Part shown: positions 1-7,491 of the stretch, one piece after another
How the letters are laid out: each line of letters starts with the position of its first letter
Numbering within the stretch: position 1 is the stretch's first letter
From: an uncultured Clostridium sp.
Lineage (GTDB): Bacteria; Bacillota_A; Clostridia; TANB77; CAG-508
DNA: 26,004 nucleotides
Direction: 5' to 3'
Assembly: GCA_947244675.1 (NCBI GenBank)
Contig: CAMXLV010000012.1
Coordinates: 1-26,004, forward strand
Made by a program: the position numbers and the translations under genes
Notes under the pieces: model-generated
The model's input: only the letters and a program-made list of their open reading frames with translations
What the model was told of the DNA's origin: nothing
Database searches by the model: none

Positions 1-2
1 GG

Positions 3-866
3 CTAGTTATAAAAGATAGTAATGATAATGAATGGGTATGGGTAGAAGTGCCAAAAAGTATTTATAATGCAACAACAACTAGTACAGACTATTCAGCTAT
101 TGAAACAGCAATGCAAAATTATGCAAGTGATTATAGAAATAGCTCTTATTCCGATACATTCTATTCTACAGCTCAGCATGGATTTAGTGATGCTACAGAA
201 TATAACAATTGGAAAAATAGTATGCTAAAGAGTGTATTTACTAATGGAGGTTTTTACATTGGAAGATATGAAGCTGGTTCACGAGGTAGATACGCAAGTA
301 CTGATTCAATTGAAAATGATAAGCCTGTTATGAAAAATAATTATATAACACCTTATAATTTTGTAACATGTAGTCAAGCACAAATCTTATCAAAACAAGT
401 TGCAACAGGAGGAAAAACAAGTAGTTTATTGTTTGGAATACAATGGGATTTAACATTAAAATTTATAGAGGAGAAAGGAGCAAAAACACAAGCTGAATTA
501 AAAACGAATTCAGGCTCATGGGGAAATTATAGTAATGTAACATTTAAACTTACCAATGGATTATATATAACTACACCAAATAAACCAGGTACTTGGCATT
601 CAGCAGAAGGATATACAAAATCATCTTCAATACCAGTTTTACTAACAATAGGAGCAAGTGATAGAAATAGTGCTCTAAATATTTATGATTTAGCAGGAAA
701 TGTATGGGAATGGACACTAGAATATACCTCATCTACTAATAGTCCTTGTAGTATACGTGGAGGCAATTATTCCAGATATGCATCTGACTATCCAGCAGCT
801 AATCGAAGTAACATTGATACATCCTATTCCTATGGTTACGGTGGTTTTCGTATAGCTTTATGGTAG
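3..866 (+). CDS. Formylglycine-generating-enzyme (FGE/SUMF1)-like domain protein, 5' end cut by window
   Basis: The reading frame is open from base 3 with no start, so the N-terminus lies outside the window; the GTG at 48 is internal to a continuous frame (…EWVWVEVPKS…). The C-terminal part has the FGE-sulfatase fold signature: AGNVWEWT, then a SIRGGNY stretch and a final YGGFRIALW. In the family this fold either oxidises Cys to formylglycine in sulfatases or is a non-catalytic C-type-lectin-like module in surface proteins. I see one Cys near the end (SPCSIRGG) and no clear catalytic Cys pair, so a non-enzymatic, probably extracellular role is more likely; that is inference. It ends in TAG and is followed by a strong terminator, so it is the last gene of its transcript. 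Confidence 0.7.
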   Translation, partial: LVIKDSNDNEWVWVEVPKSIYNATTTSTDYSAIETAMQNYASDYRNSSYSDTFYSTAQHGFSDATEYNNWKNSMLKSVFTNGGFYIGRYEAGSRGRYASTDSIENDKPVMKNNYITPYNFVTCSQAQILSKQVATGGKTSSLLFGIQWDLTLKFIEEKGAKTQAELKTNSGSWGNYSNVTFKLTNGLYITTPNKPGTWHSAEGYTKSSSIPVLLTIGASDRNSALNIYDLAGNVWEWTLEYTSSTNSPCSIRGGNYSRYASDYPAANRSNIDTSYSYGYGGFRIALW

Positions 867-956
867 GACTGAACTCTATAAAAACAAAAATCTTAAAAAA
901 AGATAAAAAGTTGTTTTATTTTAATAGTACAAATTAGATAATAAAATAACAAAGTT

Positions 957-984
957 AAAAAACGTCAGTAATGTGGCGTTTTTT
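957..984 (+). terminator. Rho-independent terminator after the FGE-like gene
   Basis: An A-rich arm followed by ACGTCA pairs with TGGCGT and a run of T, with loop GTAATG and one G-U pair. It separates the FGE-like gene from aspS. Confidence 0.8.
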
Positions 985-1081
985 CTCATGTCAATAGAAA
1001 AAAACGCAGACAATGAATTTGAATTTAAGAAAAAAACTAAGTTGGAATACATTTGTAAAAGATAAAAATATTAATAAACCA

Positions 1082-1110
1082 TTGAAAAATAGCATAAAAT
1101 ATGCTAATAT
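1082..1110 (+). promoter_or_regulatory. aspS promoter containing a palindrome
   Basis: TTGAAA (1082-1087), a 17-base spacer and TAATAT (1105-1110). The spacer holds a perfect inverted repeat TAGCATA-AAA-TATGCTA (1090-1106) that runs into the -10 box, a good place for a repressor. No T-box leader fits between this promoter and the start codon. Confidence 0.65.
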
Positions 1111-1142
1111 AGAACAAGTAAAAAAAGTGGGAGGATTAAAAA

Positions 1143-2890
1143 ATGTATCGAACTAAAACATGTGGAGAACTAACCATACAAAATATAGACGAACAAGTAG
1201 AACTAAGCCGGGTGGATACAAAAAATAAGAAACCTTGGAGGAATGATATTTATTGATCTAAGAGATGAATTTGGCATTACGCAAATTGTTATTAATGATG
1301 AAAAAATGCAAGAAGAGGCAAAAGAGCTAAACACAGAGAGTTGTATCCACATTAAACGGAAAAATTGTGGAAAGAGCAAGCAAAAATCCCAACTTACCAA
1401 CAGGAGAAATTGAAGTAGTGGCTAGTAAAATTGAAGTATTAGGAAAATGCAAAAATATACTTCCTTTTGAAATCAATAAAGAGCAAGAAGTAAGAGAAGA
1501 TTTAAGATTAGAATATCGATTTTTAGACTTAAGAAATGAAACCTTACACAACAACATATTACTTCGTTCTAAAATTCTAAAAACATTAAGAGACAAAATG
1601 GATGAATTAGAATTTACTGAAATTCAAACACCAATTTTAGCCAATTCATCACCAGAAGGAGCAAGAGATTACTTAGTACCAAGTAGAATCAATCCAGGAG
1701 AATTTTATGCTCTTCCTCAAGCACCACAACAATTTAAGCAACTATTAATGGTAGCAGGATTTAACAAATATTATCAAATAGCACCATGTTTTCGTGATGA
1801 AGATCCAAGAGCAGACAGAGCACCAGGAGAATTTTACCAATTAGACTTTGAAATGAGTTTTGCAACCCAAGAGGACATATTTAAAGTCATTGAAGAAGTA
1901 GTACCCTATACATTCAAAAAATTCACCAATTGGAAAGTGGATGAAGGCCCATTTATAAAAATTCCATACAAAGAAGCGATGGAGAAATATGGAATTGACA
2001 AACCAGACTTAAGAAATCCACTAATCATACAAGATGTAACAAAAATATTTGAAAAGTCTGAATTTAATGCATTTAAAGGAAAAACCATAAAAGCAATTAT
2101 TGTTCCAAATGGAGCAAGCCAAGGCAGAAAATTTTTTGATAAAATGGGAGAATTTGCCATAACAGATGAAGTAGGAGCTAAAGGTCTTGCATGGGTTAAA
2201 ATAGAAGAAAATGGAGAAGTTGCAGGAGGGATTGCAAAATTCATAACAGAGGAAATAAAAACACAATTAGAAAAAGAATACCAAGCAAAAGAAAACACCG
2301 CTATCTTCTTTATTGCTGACGAATTTGAAAAAGCACAAAAAATTGCAGGATTAATCAGAATTGAGTTAGGAAAGAGATTAGACTTAATTGAAAAAAATAT
2401 TTACAAATTCTGTTTTATTGTAGACTTTCCAATGTATGAATTATCAGAAGAAGGAACCATAGATTTTAGTCATAATCCATTTTCTATGCCACAAGGAGGA
2501 CTAGAAGCCTTACAAACCAAAAATCCATTAGATATTTTAGCTTATCAATATGACTTAGTATGTAATGGTTATGAAATGGCATCAGGAGCAGTTAGAAACC
2601 ACAATCCAGAAACTATGGTAAAAGCTTTTGAAATAGCAGGCTATACACAAGAAGATGTAAAAAATAGATTTGGTGCTTTATATAATGCTTTCCAATATGG
2701 TACACCACCACATGCTGGAGCAGCACCAGGAGTAGATAGAATGGTAATGTTAATTGCTAATTCACAAAATATAAGGGAAATCATAGCATTTCCAAAAAAT
2801 AAAAAAGCAAGAGATTTATTGATGCATGCACCATCTATTGTTACAAAACAACAATTAGATGATGTTCACATTGAACTAAAAAAGGATTAA
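1143..2890 (+). CDS. aspS: Aspartyl-tRNA synthetase, decoded through two +1 frameshifts
   Basis: Class II synthetase that charges tRNA-Asp (or Asp/Asn) in the cytoplasm. The ATG at 1143 follows a GGGAGG site. The frame is broken twice, at CGG 1209-1211 and CGG 1357-1359. Skipping the C in each gives a continuous 581-residue protein of normal family length. The restored N-terminus is the OB-fold anticodon-binding domain (VELSGWIQKIR, then [13 protein letters not shown], and LPTGEIEV). Next come class II motif 2 ([11 protein letters not shown]), the bacterial insertion/GAD region near residues 280-420, and motif 3 ([12 protein letters not shown]). Without the shifts, translation stops at TGA 1254 after 37 residues. 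The rest is fully conserved with no other lesion, so this is not a decaying gene. In-frame CGA and CGT are used for conserved Arg (YRFLDL, CFRDED), while CGG appears only at the breaks. Confidence 0.93.
1209..1212 (+). other. +1 frameshift site 1 (aspS codon 23): CGG-G
   Basis: Zero frame reads CTA AGC CGG GTG. Skipping the C gives AGC GGG TGG, the conserved Ser-Gly-Trp of the AspRS anticodon-binding domain. The zero-frame stop is TGA at 1254. Confidence 0.9.
1357..1360 (+). other. +1 frameshift site 2 (aspS codon 72): CGG-A
   Basis: In the frame set by site 1 the codons are ATT AAA CGG AAA. Skipping the C gives AAA GGA AAA ATT GTG, that is IHIKGKIVER, with the conserved Gly before the R…N…LPTGEIEV segment. 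Without the shift there is a TGA at 1411. Confidence 0.9.
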
Positions 2891-2892
2891 AA

Positions 2893-2936
2893 AAAGAAGG
2901 ATGATTTTGCTTAAAAGTACGAAATCATCCCTTTTA
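2893..2936 (+). terminator. Hairpin after aspS
   Basis: GGATGATTT (2899-2907) pairs perfectly with AAATCATCC (2922-2930), followed by CTTTT. The short T run suggests a weak terminator or attenuator, so the next gene may be partly cotranscribed with aspS. Confidence 0.5.
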
Positions 2937-2960
2937 ACTCAAAAGAAAGGAAAGATTAGA

Positions 2961-3227
2961 ATGGAATATCGATTTAAACCAAGTGGCAGAGTATGCTCAC
3001 AAGAAATGATAATTGAATTAGAAGGAGACATCATAAAAAAAGTAACAATTGTTGGAGGCTGTGCTGGAAATACTGTCGGAGTTGCAAACCTAATTCAAGG
3101 AATGAAAATAGAAGAAGCAATTAAAAGACTAAAAGGAATTCCTTGTGGAGTTCGTGGAACTTCTTGCCCAGACCAATTATCACTAGCTTTAGAAGAGGCT
3201 AAAAATAAATTGTTAGGTGAAAAATGA
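2961..3227 (+). CDS. TSCPD-domain protein (TIGR03905-like)
   Basis: Small 88-residue cytoplasmic protein. I chose the ATG at 2961 because GGAAAG lies just upstream and because the family begins close to this MEYRFKPSGRVC motif; an upstream in-frame ATG at 2901 lies in the hairpin. Conserved Cys occur at VCSQ, GGCAGN, IPCG and in the hallmark GTSCPDQL near residue 70. The TSCPD domain also ends some class II ribonucleotide reductases; the stand-alone form has no firm function, and the cysteines suggest metal or redox binding (inference). It ends in TGA, the only undisputed UGA stop of a complete gene in the window, one base before the start of the next gene, so the two are translationally coupled. 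Confidence 0.75.
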   Translation: MEYRFKPSGRVCSQEMIIELEGDIIKKVTIVGGCAGNTVGVANLIQGMKIEEAIKRLKGIPCGVRGTSCPDQLSLALEEAKNKLLGEK

Positions 3228-3228
3228 G

Positions 3229-4687
3229 ATGAAGAAATATACAATTGAGATAACAGTATTTTTATGTGGAGCTCTTGGAATGACATTAGAATTAGTGGCA
3301 GCAAGAGTCCTATCACCTTATGTTGGAAGTTCCAATTTGATTTGGACAATCATTATTGGAGTTATATTAACAAGCATGAGTTTAGGCTATTGGATCGGTG
3401 GAAAATTAGCTGACAAAGAACCTAGTAAGAATAGATTATCAAATTTGCTTTTACTAGGAGCTATTTCTACGAGCCTAATTCCAATTTTAGAAACAACATT
3501 AGTTAGAAATTATTCACTTATTTCTAAAAATTTGATAACCATAGCATTTCTGTCAGCTAGTATCATATTTGGAATTCCTAGTTTTGTATTAGCGACAGTA
3601 TCACCTTATGCTGTAAAATTAAAAGAAAAAACAGAAAACATTGGAAAACTATCACGGAAGAACATCAGCATTATCAACTGTTGGAAGCATTTTTGGAACC
3701 TTTATGGCAGGTTTTATTTTCATTCCAACTTTTGGAGTAAGAACAATTATTGTAGGAATTACGATCATTTTAATAATATTGGCTATGATCTTATTTGAAA
3801 ACAAAACGAAAAAATATTTTGTGTTCACAACAATTTTAATAGTAGCTCTTCTTATGCTTAATTACTTAGGAAAATTAGTTTTCTTTCAAGAAAATTCAGA
3901 CATAATAGAAGATGTAGATTCACAATATAGTAGAATATGGGTCAAAAAAATAGAAGGAAACGATGTATCATATAAAACTTTACAAGTAGATACTGGTTTA
4001 GAATCTTATATCAACGAAAAAACAGGAGAAATGGGTTCAAAATATTTATATTATTATGATTTATTTGAATATTTTAAAAGAGATGCAAAAAATGCTTTAT
4101 TAATTGGTGGAGCAGCATATACATATCCAACACACTATTTAAACAAATATAAAGATAAAGAAATAGAAGTAGTAGAAATTGATGAGAAAATGACAGAACT
4201 TGCTAAAAATCAATTCAATTTGGAAGTAGAAAATCCAAAACTTAAGATACATCATCAAGATGGAAGAAGTTTTTTAAATACCAATCAAAAAAAATATGAT
4301 GCTATTTTAATAGATGCTTTTAAAGGAATGAATGCACCATTTGAATTAACTACTTATGAAGCAATGCAAAAGGTTAAAAACAGCTTAAAAGATGGTGGAT
4401 GTGTGATTACTAATATTATATCTGCCATCGAAGGAAAAGAATCAGATTTTATAAAATATGAATATGCTACTTATCAAGCAGTATTCGATGAAGTAGAAGT
4501 ATTTCAAGTAAATCCTAATCATAGCAAAGAAGAAAAGCAAAATTTAATATTACTAGGAATAAAAGGGAATGATAATTATGCAGAGGAAAAGAAAGAGGAG
4601 TACAAAGAGCTACTAGAAACACAAATTACTGACTTTTCTTCAAATAAGAAAATAGTAACAGATAACTATGCACCAGTTGGGAATTAA
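3229..4687 (+). CDS. Membrane-fused spermidine synthase-like protein, decoded through one +1 frameshift
   Basis: With the C of CGG 3655-3657 skipped, this is a 485-residue protein. Residues 1 to about 215 form several hydrophobic helices of the transporter-like domain, including the conserved GRTSALSTVGSIFGT loop restored by the shift. A spermidine synthase-type methyltransferase fold follows: ALLIGGAAYTYPTHYL from about residue 289, VEIDEKM, HHQDGRSFL and DAILIDAF. Family members couple a membrane domain to an aminopropyltransferase-like domain; the true substrate is often unknown. The start is ATG 3229, nine bases after AGGTGA and one base after the TGA of the previous gene. Without the shift the protein would stop at TGA 3796, having lost the whole catalytic domain. 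mnmA follows 19 bases downstream. Confidence 0.82.
3655..3658 (+). other. +1 frameshift site 3 (spermidine synthase-like, codon 143): CGG-A
   Basis: Zero frame reads CTA TCA CGG AAG. Skipping the C gives TCA GGA AGA ACA, or LSGRTSALSTVGSIFG, the expected conserved Gly-rich helix start. Both flanking frames code for long conserved protein. Confidence 0.9.
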
Positions 4688-4706
4688 GAGGATAGGAAGA
4701 AGAAAA

Positions 4707-5765
4707 ATGGGAAAAAAAGTTTTATTAGGAATGAGTGGCGGAGTAGATAGTTCAGTATCTGCTATTTTACTACAAAAACAAGGATATGAAGTAATTGGAT
4801 GTACAATGCAATTATGGAGAGAAAAAAATAGTGAAGAAGCAAGTATGGTTTCTGAGGCGAAAAAAGTTTGTGAGACATTAGGTATTTCGCATAAAATATG
4901 TGATTGCCAAGAAATATTTAAAAAAAAGGTAGTGGATAATTTTATAGAGGAATACAAGCAAGCTAAAACACCTAATCCATGTGTAGAATGTAATCACTAT
5001 TTAAAATTTGGAGTTTTTTATCAAAAAGCAAAAGAACTTAATTGTGATTATATTGCAACAGGTCATTATGCTAGAATTGAGTATTCAGACAAATATAATC
5101 AATATGTATTAAAAAAGGCAAAGGAAGAAAAAAAAGATCAAAGTTATTTTTTATATACAATTCCCAAAGAAGCACTAGAACATATAATCTTTCCTCTACA
5201 AAATTATACTAACAAAGAAGAAATAAGAAAAATTGCGAAAGAAAATGAACTAGCAGTAGCTAAAAAAAAGGATAGCCAAGAAATTTGTTTTATTCCAAAT
5301 GATAACTATCAAGAATTTTTAAAAACATATGGAAAAATAGAAAACATACCAGGAAATATTGTATTACAAGATGGAACAATATTAGGAAAACATCAAGGTC
5401 TTAGCAATTATACAATTGGACAAAGAAAAGGAATTGGTATTTCTTATCAAGAGCCTTTATATGTAATAGCATTAGAAAAGGAAACAAATGAAGTAATAGT
5501 AGGTGTGCAAGAACAATTATATAAAAAGGAACTTTGTGCTAAAGATGTTGAGTGGATGGTAGAAGCAAAATATGACCATACTATTGAATGTATGGCTAAG
5601 ATTCGATATCGAGCCAAAGAAGCAAAAGCAAAAGTATATTTTTGCGAAGGAAAAAAAGAAGTAAAAGTTATCTTTGAAGAACCTCAAAGAGCAATCACAA
5701 AAGGGCAATCGATTGTTTTTTATGATCAAGAAGGGATTGTTTTAGGCGGAGGAAAAATTATATAA
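4707..5765 (+). CDS. mnmA: tRNA-specific 2-thiouridylase MnmA
   Basis: Installs the 2-thio group of s2U34 in the wobble base of tRNA-Lys, -Glu and -Gln. The 352-residue length is normal. The PP-loop GMSGGVDSS is at residues 8-16. The two catalytic cysteines are C92 in NPCVEC and C194 in DSQEICFIP. The middle has ATGHYARI and DQSYFLY, and the C-terminal barrel carries IGQRKGIG. ATG 4707 is preceded by GAGGATAGGAAG. It is intact, with no in-frame CGG; the GGC|GGA junctions (4739 and 5747) show CGG across codon borders doing no harm. Its product modifies wobble bases and so may affect frame maintenance, but no link to the CGG shifts is shown. Confidence 0.95.
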   Translation: MGKKVLLGMSGGVDSSVSAILLQKQGYEVIGCTMQLWREKNSEEASMVSEAKKVCETLGISHKICDCQEIFKKKVVDNFIEEYKQAKTPNPCVECNHYLKFGVFYQKAKELNCDYIATGHYARIEYSDKYNQYVLKKAKEEKKDQSYFLYTIPKEALEHIIFPLQNYTNKEEIRKIAKENELAVAKKKDSQEICFIPNDNYQEFLKTYGKIENIPGNIVLQDGTILGKHQGLSNYTIGQRKGIGISYQEPLYVIALEKETNEVIVGVQEQLYKKELCAKDVEWMVEAKYDHTIECMAKIRYRAKEAKAKVYFCEGKKEVKVIFEEPQRAITKGQSIVFYDQEGIVLGGGKII

Positions 5766-5806
5766 AAAAGAAAAGCAAGAATAAATAATAAAAATTCAAA
5801 AAAAAC

Positions 5807-5835
5807 TTGTATAATCATTTGAATTATGATATAAA
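5807..5835 (+). promoter_or_regulatory. Promoter for the response regulator
   Basis: TTGTAT, a 17-base spacer, and TATAAA, about 45 bases before the GTG start. The gene has its own promoter and is not simply part of the mnmA operon. Confidence 0.6.
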
Positions 5836-5878
5836 TAGACTATAAAAATAAAGCTATAGTTAGAAAGGCGGAATTTTT

Positions 5879-6628
5879 GTGGAAGAAGAAATTGAAAAAG
5901 ATGTTAAGACAATATTAATTGTAGATGATGAGCCATCTATTAGAGGCGTATTAACTTATAATTTACAAAGAGAAGGCTATGAATTAATAGAGGCAGCAGA
6001 TGGAATATCAGCTGTTAATATAGCATTAGAGCAAAAGCCAGATCTTATTTTATTAGACATTATGCTTCCAAAATTGGATGGATTATCAGCATGTAAAAGA
6101 ATAAAAAACTCTTTAAACATACCAATTATAATTTTAACAGCCAGAGATGAAGAAATTGATAAAATTTTAGGACTAGAATTAGGTGCTGATGACTACATTA
6201 CAAAACCTTTTAGTGTAAGAGAATTAGTAGCAAGAGTAAAAGCAAACCTAAGAAAAGTAGAAGTCGTATCTGGAAACAACAAGGTAGTAGAGCAATCAGT
6301 AACAGAAGAAAAGAAAAAAGAAAGCAAAATAGTAGTAGGAGACTTAGAATTAGACTTAGACAAATTTGAAGTAAAAGTTAGGGGAGAAATTATGGACTTA
6401 ACTTTGCGAGAATTTGAGGTACTAAAATTCTTAGCTTCTCAACCAGAGCAAGTAGTAACCAGAGAAACATTGCTTGAAAAAGTATGGGGATACGAGTATT
6501 ATGGGGATATTAGAACAGTAGATGTAACAGTTAGAAGAATTCGAGAAAAAATAGAAAAAGATACATCAATACCAAAAATTCTAATTACCAAAAGAGGAGT
6601 AGGATATTATATTGCTTCTAATAGATAA
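5879..6628 (+). CDS. OmpR/PhoB-family response regulator, orphan
   Basis: DNA-binding transcription factor controlled by phosphorylation. The receiver domain (residues 10-127) has the acidic pair D16-D17, the phospho-acceptor D60 (LILLDIMLP), T87 and K109 (ITKPF). A charged linker of about 20 residues follows, then a winged helix (150-248) with TLREFEVLKFL and the RTVDVTVRRIREKIE recognition region. The start is GTG 5879, eight bases after AAAGGCGG. It most resembles WalR/PhoP-like regulators, but I cannot name the regulon. No histidine kinase lies beside it, which is unusual for this class. It ends at a perfect 17-bp terminator. Confidence 0.9.
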   Translation: MEEEIEKDVKTILIVDDEPSIRGVLTYNLQREGYELIEAADGISAVNIALEQKPDLILLDIMLPKLDGLSACKRIKNSLNIPIIILTARDEEIDKILGLELGADDYITKPFSVRELVARVKANLRKVEVVSGNNKVVEQSVTEEKKKESKIVVGDLELDLDKFEVKVRGEIMDLTLREFEVLKFLASQPEQVVTRETLLEKVWGYEYYGDIRTVDVTVRRIREKIEKDTSIPKILITKRGVGYYIASNR

Positions 6629-6632
6629 AGAA

Positions 6633-6670
6633 AAAGAAAGCTATATTTCGTGTGAAATATAGCTTTCTTT
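6633..6670 (+). terminator. Strong terminator after the response regulator
   Basis: A perfect 17-bp stem (6633-6649 with 6654-6670) with GTGT loop. The stem starts AAAGAAAG and ends CTTTCTTT, so it may stop transcription from both sides. Confidence 0.85.
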
Positions 6671-6714
6671 GTCGAAATTTGCGGTGAAAAGTAGAATAAA
6701 ATAATAAAAAACTA

Positions 6715-6744
6715 TTGACAAAACAGTAAAAGAGAAATTATACT
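6715..6744 (+). promoter_or_regulatory. Promoter before the transposase-like gene
   Basis: A consensus TTGACA (6715-6720) and TATACT (6739-6744) 18 bases later, or TTATAC at 17. A perfect AAGGAGG follows at 6777-6783, but it lies 27 bases before the first ATG. Confidence 0.65.
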
Positions 6745-6810
6745 TTTAGAGAATTATATAATTTATAAAATACATTAAGGAGGAAATAAAAAAGTCGACG
6801 AAAAAAATTT

Positions 6811-7434
6811 ATGAATAGAAAGTTTATCTCAAAAAGCAATAGAGTCCTAAGAAAAATCTTAAATTCAAAAGAAAATTTAGATATCATTCAAGATTTTATA
6901 GAAACCTTTTTAAAAATAAAAATCAAGGAAATCAAATTAAATCCCTATTTAGAAAAAAAATCAAATCATTTACCATCAGAAGAAAACTTTGGAATTGCTG
7001 ATGTAAGAATTAAATTAGAAAACGGAGAAGAACAAAACATAGGCATTCAATTTATAGATGGTTATTATGCACAAAACAAAATGTTATTATATTATGCTCA
7101 GATTCATTCTAATCAATTAGAATATCAAGACAATAGAAAGATAGCAAAAACCATTACCATTAACCTATTAGATTTTAACTACTTAAAATCCAAAAACTAT
7201 TTCAATAAAATTATCATTCCCTCTAAATCTGAGAATGAAATTGAGTTATATGTAATAGAATTAGCTAAATTTATTAGTAATCCAAATAAAATAACTAATA
7301 AGCAAGAAGCGTGGGTTAGCTATCTAAAAGGAGAACCTGAGGAAAAAATGGGAGAGATCATAAAGAGATTTGATAAAATAAAGAAACTAAATCAATTATT
7401 AGAAAAATATTGGAAAAATGAAACAATGGAATAG
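6811..7434 (+). CDS. PD-(D/E)XK transposase-family protein (Rpn-like), probably inactive
   Basis: 207 residues, shorter than usual for the PDDEXK_2/Rpn group of recombination-promoting nuclease-like proteins. The N-terminus (FISKSNRVLRKILNSKENLDII) is a divergent form of the family opening. The nuclease core is at residues 62-82: IADVRIKLENGEEQ then NIGIQF. The family usually shows D…(E)xQ with Glu in the last strand (IEMQ-like); here that Glu is replaced by Gly (ata ggc att caa), so catalysis is probably lost. The start is uncertain: the only ATG in frame is 27 bases after the good AAGGAGG, and TAA closes the frame upstream at 6787. The gene could be a remnant or a domesticated protein. Confidence 0.6.
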   Translation: MNRKFISKSNRVLRKILNSKENLDIIQDFIETFLKIKIKEIKLNPYLEKKSNHLPSEENFGIADVRIKLENGEEQNIGIQFIDGYYAQNKMLLYYAQIHSNQLEYQDNRKIAKTITINLLDFNYLKSKNYFNKIIIPSKSENEIELYVIELAKFISNPNKITNKQEAWVSYLKGEPEEKMGEIIKRFDKIKKLNQLLEKYWKNETME

Positions 7435-7457
7435 CTAGAAAGAAATATTTACAATAA

Positions 7458-7486
7458 AAGTCCCAAATCATTTTCATTTGGGACTT
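7458..7486 (-). terminator. Terminator of the minus-strand PBP gene
   Basis: A perfect 11-bp stem AAGTCCCAAAT/ATTTGGGACTT. The run of T follows the stem on the minus strand (TTTTATTG), so it mainly ends the PBP transcript; it also sits at the end of the convergent transposase-like gene. Confidence 0.75.
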
Positions 7487-7491
7487 AAAAA

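Noticed and set aside
1013..1156. Short ORF of about 46 codons overlapping the aspS start
   Set aside because: No ribosome site, crosses the aspS promoter and SD, and has no recognisable sequence.
1143..2890. aspS and the other split genes as pseudogenes
   Set aside because: Catalytic motifs and lengths are complete, codon use is normal, and there are no other stops or indels in them.
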